From contig NZ_BBZK01000003.1 in assembly GCF_001748085.1 (NCBI RefSeq), forward strand, positions 558,001 through 622,000: a stretch of 64,000 bases of DNA, written 5' to 3'. The stretch is from Streptomyces sp. TP-A0874. Its GTDB lineage: Bacteria > Actinomycetota > Actinomycetes > Streptomycetales > Streptomycetaceae. Each line of letters starts with the position of its first letter. The first letter of the stretch is position 1. The translations under genes and the position numbers were made by a program. Under the pieces are notes generated by a model. It worked only from the letters and a program-made list of their open reading frames with translations, searched no databases and was not told the origin of the DNA. Below are positions 61,992 through 64,000 of this stretch, one piece after another.

Positions 61992-63353
61992 ATGGACAAG
62001 CAGCAGGAGTTCGTGCTCCGCACCCTCGAGGAGCGGGACATCCGCTTCGTGCGGCTCTGGTTCACCGATGTGCTCGGTTTCCTGAAGTCGGTCGCGGTCG
62101 CCCCCGCGGAACTGGAGCAGGCGTTCGACGAGGGCATCGGCTTCGACGGCTCGGCCATCGAGGGGTTCGCCCGGGTGTACGAGTCGGACATGCTCGCCAA
62201 GCCGGATCCGGCGACCTTCCAGATCCTCCCCTGGCGGGCTGAGGCCCCCGGCACGGCCCGGATGTTCTGCGACATCCTGATGCCCGACGGCTCCCCCTCC
62301 TACGCCGACCCGCGCTACGTCCTGAAGCGGATCCTCGCCCGCACCTCCGACCTCGGGTTCACCTTCTACACCCATCCGGAGATCGAGTTCTTCCTGCTCA
62401 AGGAGAAGCCGGTGGACGGCAGCCGGCCGGTGCCCGCCGACTCCTCCGGCTACTTCGACCACACCCCGCAGCACGTCGGCATGGACTTCCGCCGGCAGGC
62501 GATCACCATGCTGGAGTCGATGGGCATCTCGGTGGAGTTCTCCCACCACGAAGGCGCCCCGGGCCAGCAGGAGATCGACCTCCGCTACGCCGACGCGCTC
62601 TCCACCGCGGACAACATCATGACCTTCCGGCTGATCATGAAGCAGGTCGCGTTGGAGCAGGGGGTGCACGCCACCTTCATGCCGAAGCCGTTCTCCGAGC
62701 ACCCCGGGTCCGGGATGCACACCCACCTGTCGCTCTTCGAGGGCGACCGCAACGCCTTCCACGAGTCGGGCGCCGAGTACCAGCTCTCCAAGACCGGCCG
62801 CTCCTTCATCGCCGGCCTGCTCAGGCACTCGGGTGAGGTGTCGGCGGTCACCAACCAGTGGGTGAACTCCTACAAGCGGATCTGGGGCGGCTCCCAGCGG
62901 ACCGCCGGGGCGGGCGGGGAGGCCCCTTCGTACATCTGCTGGGGGCACAACAACCGGTCCGCCCTGATCCGGGTGCCGATGTACAAGCCGGGCAAGATCG
63001 GGTCGACCCGGGTCGAGGTGCGCTCCATCGACTCCGGCGCCAACCCCTACCTCACCTACTCGGTGCTGCTCGCCGCCGGCCTCAAGGGAGTGGAGGAGGG
63101 ATACGAACTCCCGCCCGGAGCGGAGGACGACGTCTGGGCGCTCTCGGACGCCGAACGGCGGGCGATGGGCATCGAGCCGCTGCCGCAGAACCTGGGGGAG
63201 GCCATCACCCTGATGGAGCGGAGCGAACTGGTCGCCGAGACGCTCGGCGAACACGTCTTCGATTTCTTCCTGCGCAACAAGAAGCAGGAGTGGGAGGAGT
63301 ACCGCTCCGAGGTCACCGCCTTCGAGCTGCGCAAGATGCTGCCGGTGCTGTGA
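61992..63353 (+). CDS. glnA2: Glutamine-synthetase-like enzyme, GlnA2 type
   Basis: A 453-residue type I GS-fold ligase, nearly identical over its length to what I recall of S. coelicolor GlnA2 (SCO2241), reported to be a gamma-glutamylpolyamine synthetase rather than a true glutamine synthetase. Visible marks are FDGSAIEGFARVYESDM, HPEIEFFLL, HHEGAPGQQEIDLRY, PGSGMHTHLSLF and NNRSALIRVPMYKPGK. At the place of the adenylylation loop it reads EEGYELPPGAEDDVW, not the NLYDLP of classical enzymes. ATG 61992 is used; an in-frame GTG six bases earlier sits nearer GAGGTGA. It is followed by glnE after 86 bases. Confidence 0.92.
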   Translation: MDKQQEFVLRTLEERDIRFVRLWFTDVLGFLKSVAVAPAELEQAFDEGIGFDGSAIEGFARVYESDMLAKPDPATFQILPWRAEAPGTARMFCDILMPDGSPSYADPRYVLKRILARTSDLGFTFYTHPEIEFFLLKEKPVDGSRPVPADSSGYFDHTPQHVGMDFRRQAITMLESMGISVEFSHHEGAPGQQEIDLRYADALSTADNIMTFRLIMKQVALEQGVHATFMPKPFSEHPGSGMHTHLSLFEGDRNAFHESGAEYQLSKTGRSFIAGLLRHSGEVSAVTNQWVNSYKRIWGGSQRTAGAGGEAPSYICWGHNNRSALIRVPMYKPGKIGSTRVEVRSIDSGANPYLTYSVLLAAGLKGVEEGYELPPGAEDDVWALSDAERRAMGIEPLPQNLGEAITLMERSELVAETLGEHVFDFFLRNKKQEWEEYRSEVTAFELRKMLPVL

Positions 63354-63439
63354 GCCCGACGCCCGTGCGGTGAGCCGCTCGCCATCGCGCACCGAGTCGT
63401 TAGGCTGGGACGATCAGGCAGGCCGGAGGGCGGTGGACC

Positions 63440-64000
63440 GTGCAGCAGGGCAGACGGCGGAGCCGTTTCGGACAACTGCTGCGGAGCGGTTTCACCGACC
63501 CCGCCGCGGCCGAACAGCGGCTCACAGAGGAACTGCCCGAACCGCTGCGTGAGGCCCCGGCGCTGCTGGAGGCGCTCGGAACCACCGCCGACCCGGACCT
63601 CGCCCTCTTCGGGCTGGTGCGCTTCCTCGAAGCGCTCCCCGAGTCCGAGCTGCCGGCCCTGCTCGACGCGATGAGCGGCGCCGATCCGCTGCGGCAGCGG
63701 CTCCTCCGGGTGCTGGGCGCCTCCGAGGCGCTCACCGACCACCTGGTGCACCACCCGGAGGACTGGCGGGCCCTGCGGATGTACGACGGCGCCGGCCCGC
63801 CACCGGGGATCGAGGACTTCGGCCGGGGACTGGCCGGCGCCCGTGACCCGGACTCGCTGCGCGCCGCCTACCGCCGCTGTCTGCTCCCGGTGGCCGCCCG
63901 CGACCTGTGCGGCACCTCCGACCTGCAGCAGACCACCGCCGAACTCGCCGACCTGGCCACCGCCACACTGCGCGCCGCGCTGGTCATCGCCGAGAAGGCG
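63440..64000 (+). CDS. glnE: Glutamine synthetase adenylyltransferase/deadenylylase (3' end outside window)
   Basis: The first 187 codons of GlnE; the frame runs off the right edge. GTG 63440 follows GGAGGGCGG at good spacing. The visible part matches the GlnE N-terminal deadenylylase-side region: RFGQLLRSGFTDPAAAEQRL, LFGLVRFLEAL, LRVLGASEALTDHLVHHPEDW and LLPVAARDLCGTSDL. GlnE attaches AMP to a Tyr of the classical glutamine synthetase GlnA according to nitrogen status. Its position beside glnA2 is conserved in Streptomyces, although GlnA2 may not be its substrate. Confidence 0.93.
   Translation, partial: MQQGRRRSRFGQLLRSGFTDPAAAEQRLTEELPEPLREAPALLEALGTTADPDLALFGLVRFLEALPESELPALLDAMSGADPLRQRLLRVLGASEALTDHLVHHPEDWRALRMYDGAGPPPGIEDFGRGLAGARDPDSLRAAYRRCLLPVAARDLCGTSDLQQTTAELADLATATLRAALVIAEKA

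Overview
The window is high-GC DNA from a streptomycete-like actinomycete. The support is dense gene packing with frequent GTG/TTG starts, GGAGG-type ribosome sites, an RNase P RNA of actinobacterial type, and a run of typical Streptomyces genes: a bifunctional RNase H/phosphatase of the SCO2299 type, DUF5336, HtaA haem proteins, an AfsR/SARP regulator, an F420 reductase, and GlnA2 plus GlnE. I found no tRNA, insertion sequence, prophage or CRISPR array.

Layout. (1) 1-8.4 kb: the end of a membrane-anchored periplasmic-binding-fold protein, a KstR-like TetR regulator divergent from a glycosyltransferase/methyltransferase/alpha-toroid operon, a DUF5336 membrane protein, a cell-wall amidase and a SAM methyltransferase. 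(2) 8.9-16.7 kb: a 29-residue zinc-ribbon peptide, an SDR, a 52-residue peptide, a beta-propeller protein, then Nif3, a zinc-ribbon coiled-coil protein and RNase H/phosphatase in one operon, followed by Eda and YaaA. (3) 16.9-19.2 kb: rnpB and two genes resembling gas-vesicle-cluster accessory proteins, with no vesicle structural gene nearby. (4) 19.7-25.2 kb: an XRE regulator, a Bcr/CflA efflux pump, dimethylargininase, a small prim-pol protein and a lipoprotein.

(5) 25.3-42.2 kb is the most accessory-looking part. It is a Wzx/Wzy-type surface-polysaccharide locus: a CDP-alcohol phosphotransferase with a cytidylyltransferase, a WcaI-like glycosyltransferase, a Wzz-like protein whose kinase domain has lost its P-loop, a flippase, a polymerase, two more glycosyltransferases, GDP-mannose dehydratase and GDP-fucose synthase, an initiating phosphoglycosyltransferase, and a large secreted propeller/FN3/LamG/DNRLRE protein translationally coupled to a lipoprotein and a glycosyltransferase. 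Together they predict a fucose-containing exopolysaccharide and a matching surface protein.

(6) 42.5-49.7 kb is a haem-iron locus: HmuTUV, two HtaA proteins (one with an LAXTG sorting signal) and haem oxygenase, with two iron-box-like palindromes. (7) 49.7-64 kb is core metabolism: methionine aminopeptidase, F420:NADPH reductase, an AfsR/SARP regulator beside a drug-type ABC exporter, PanB, an endonuclease/exonuclease/phosphatase-family protein, NadE, GlnA2 and the start of GlnE.
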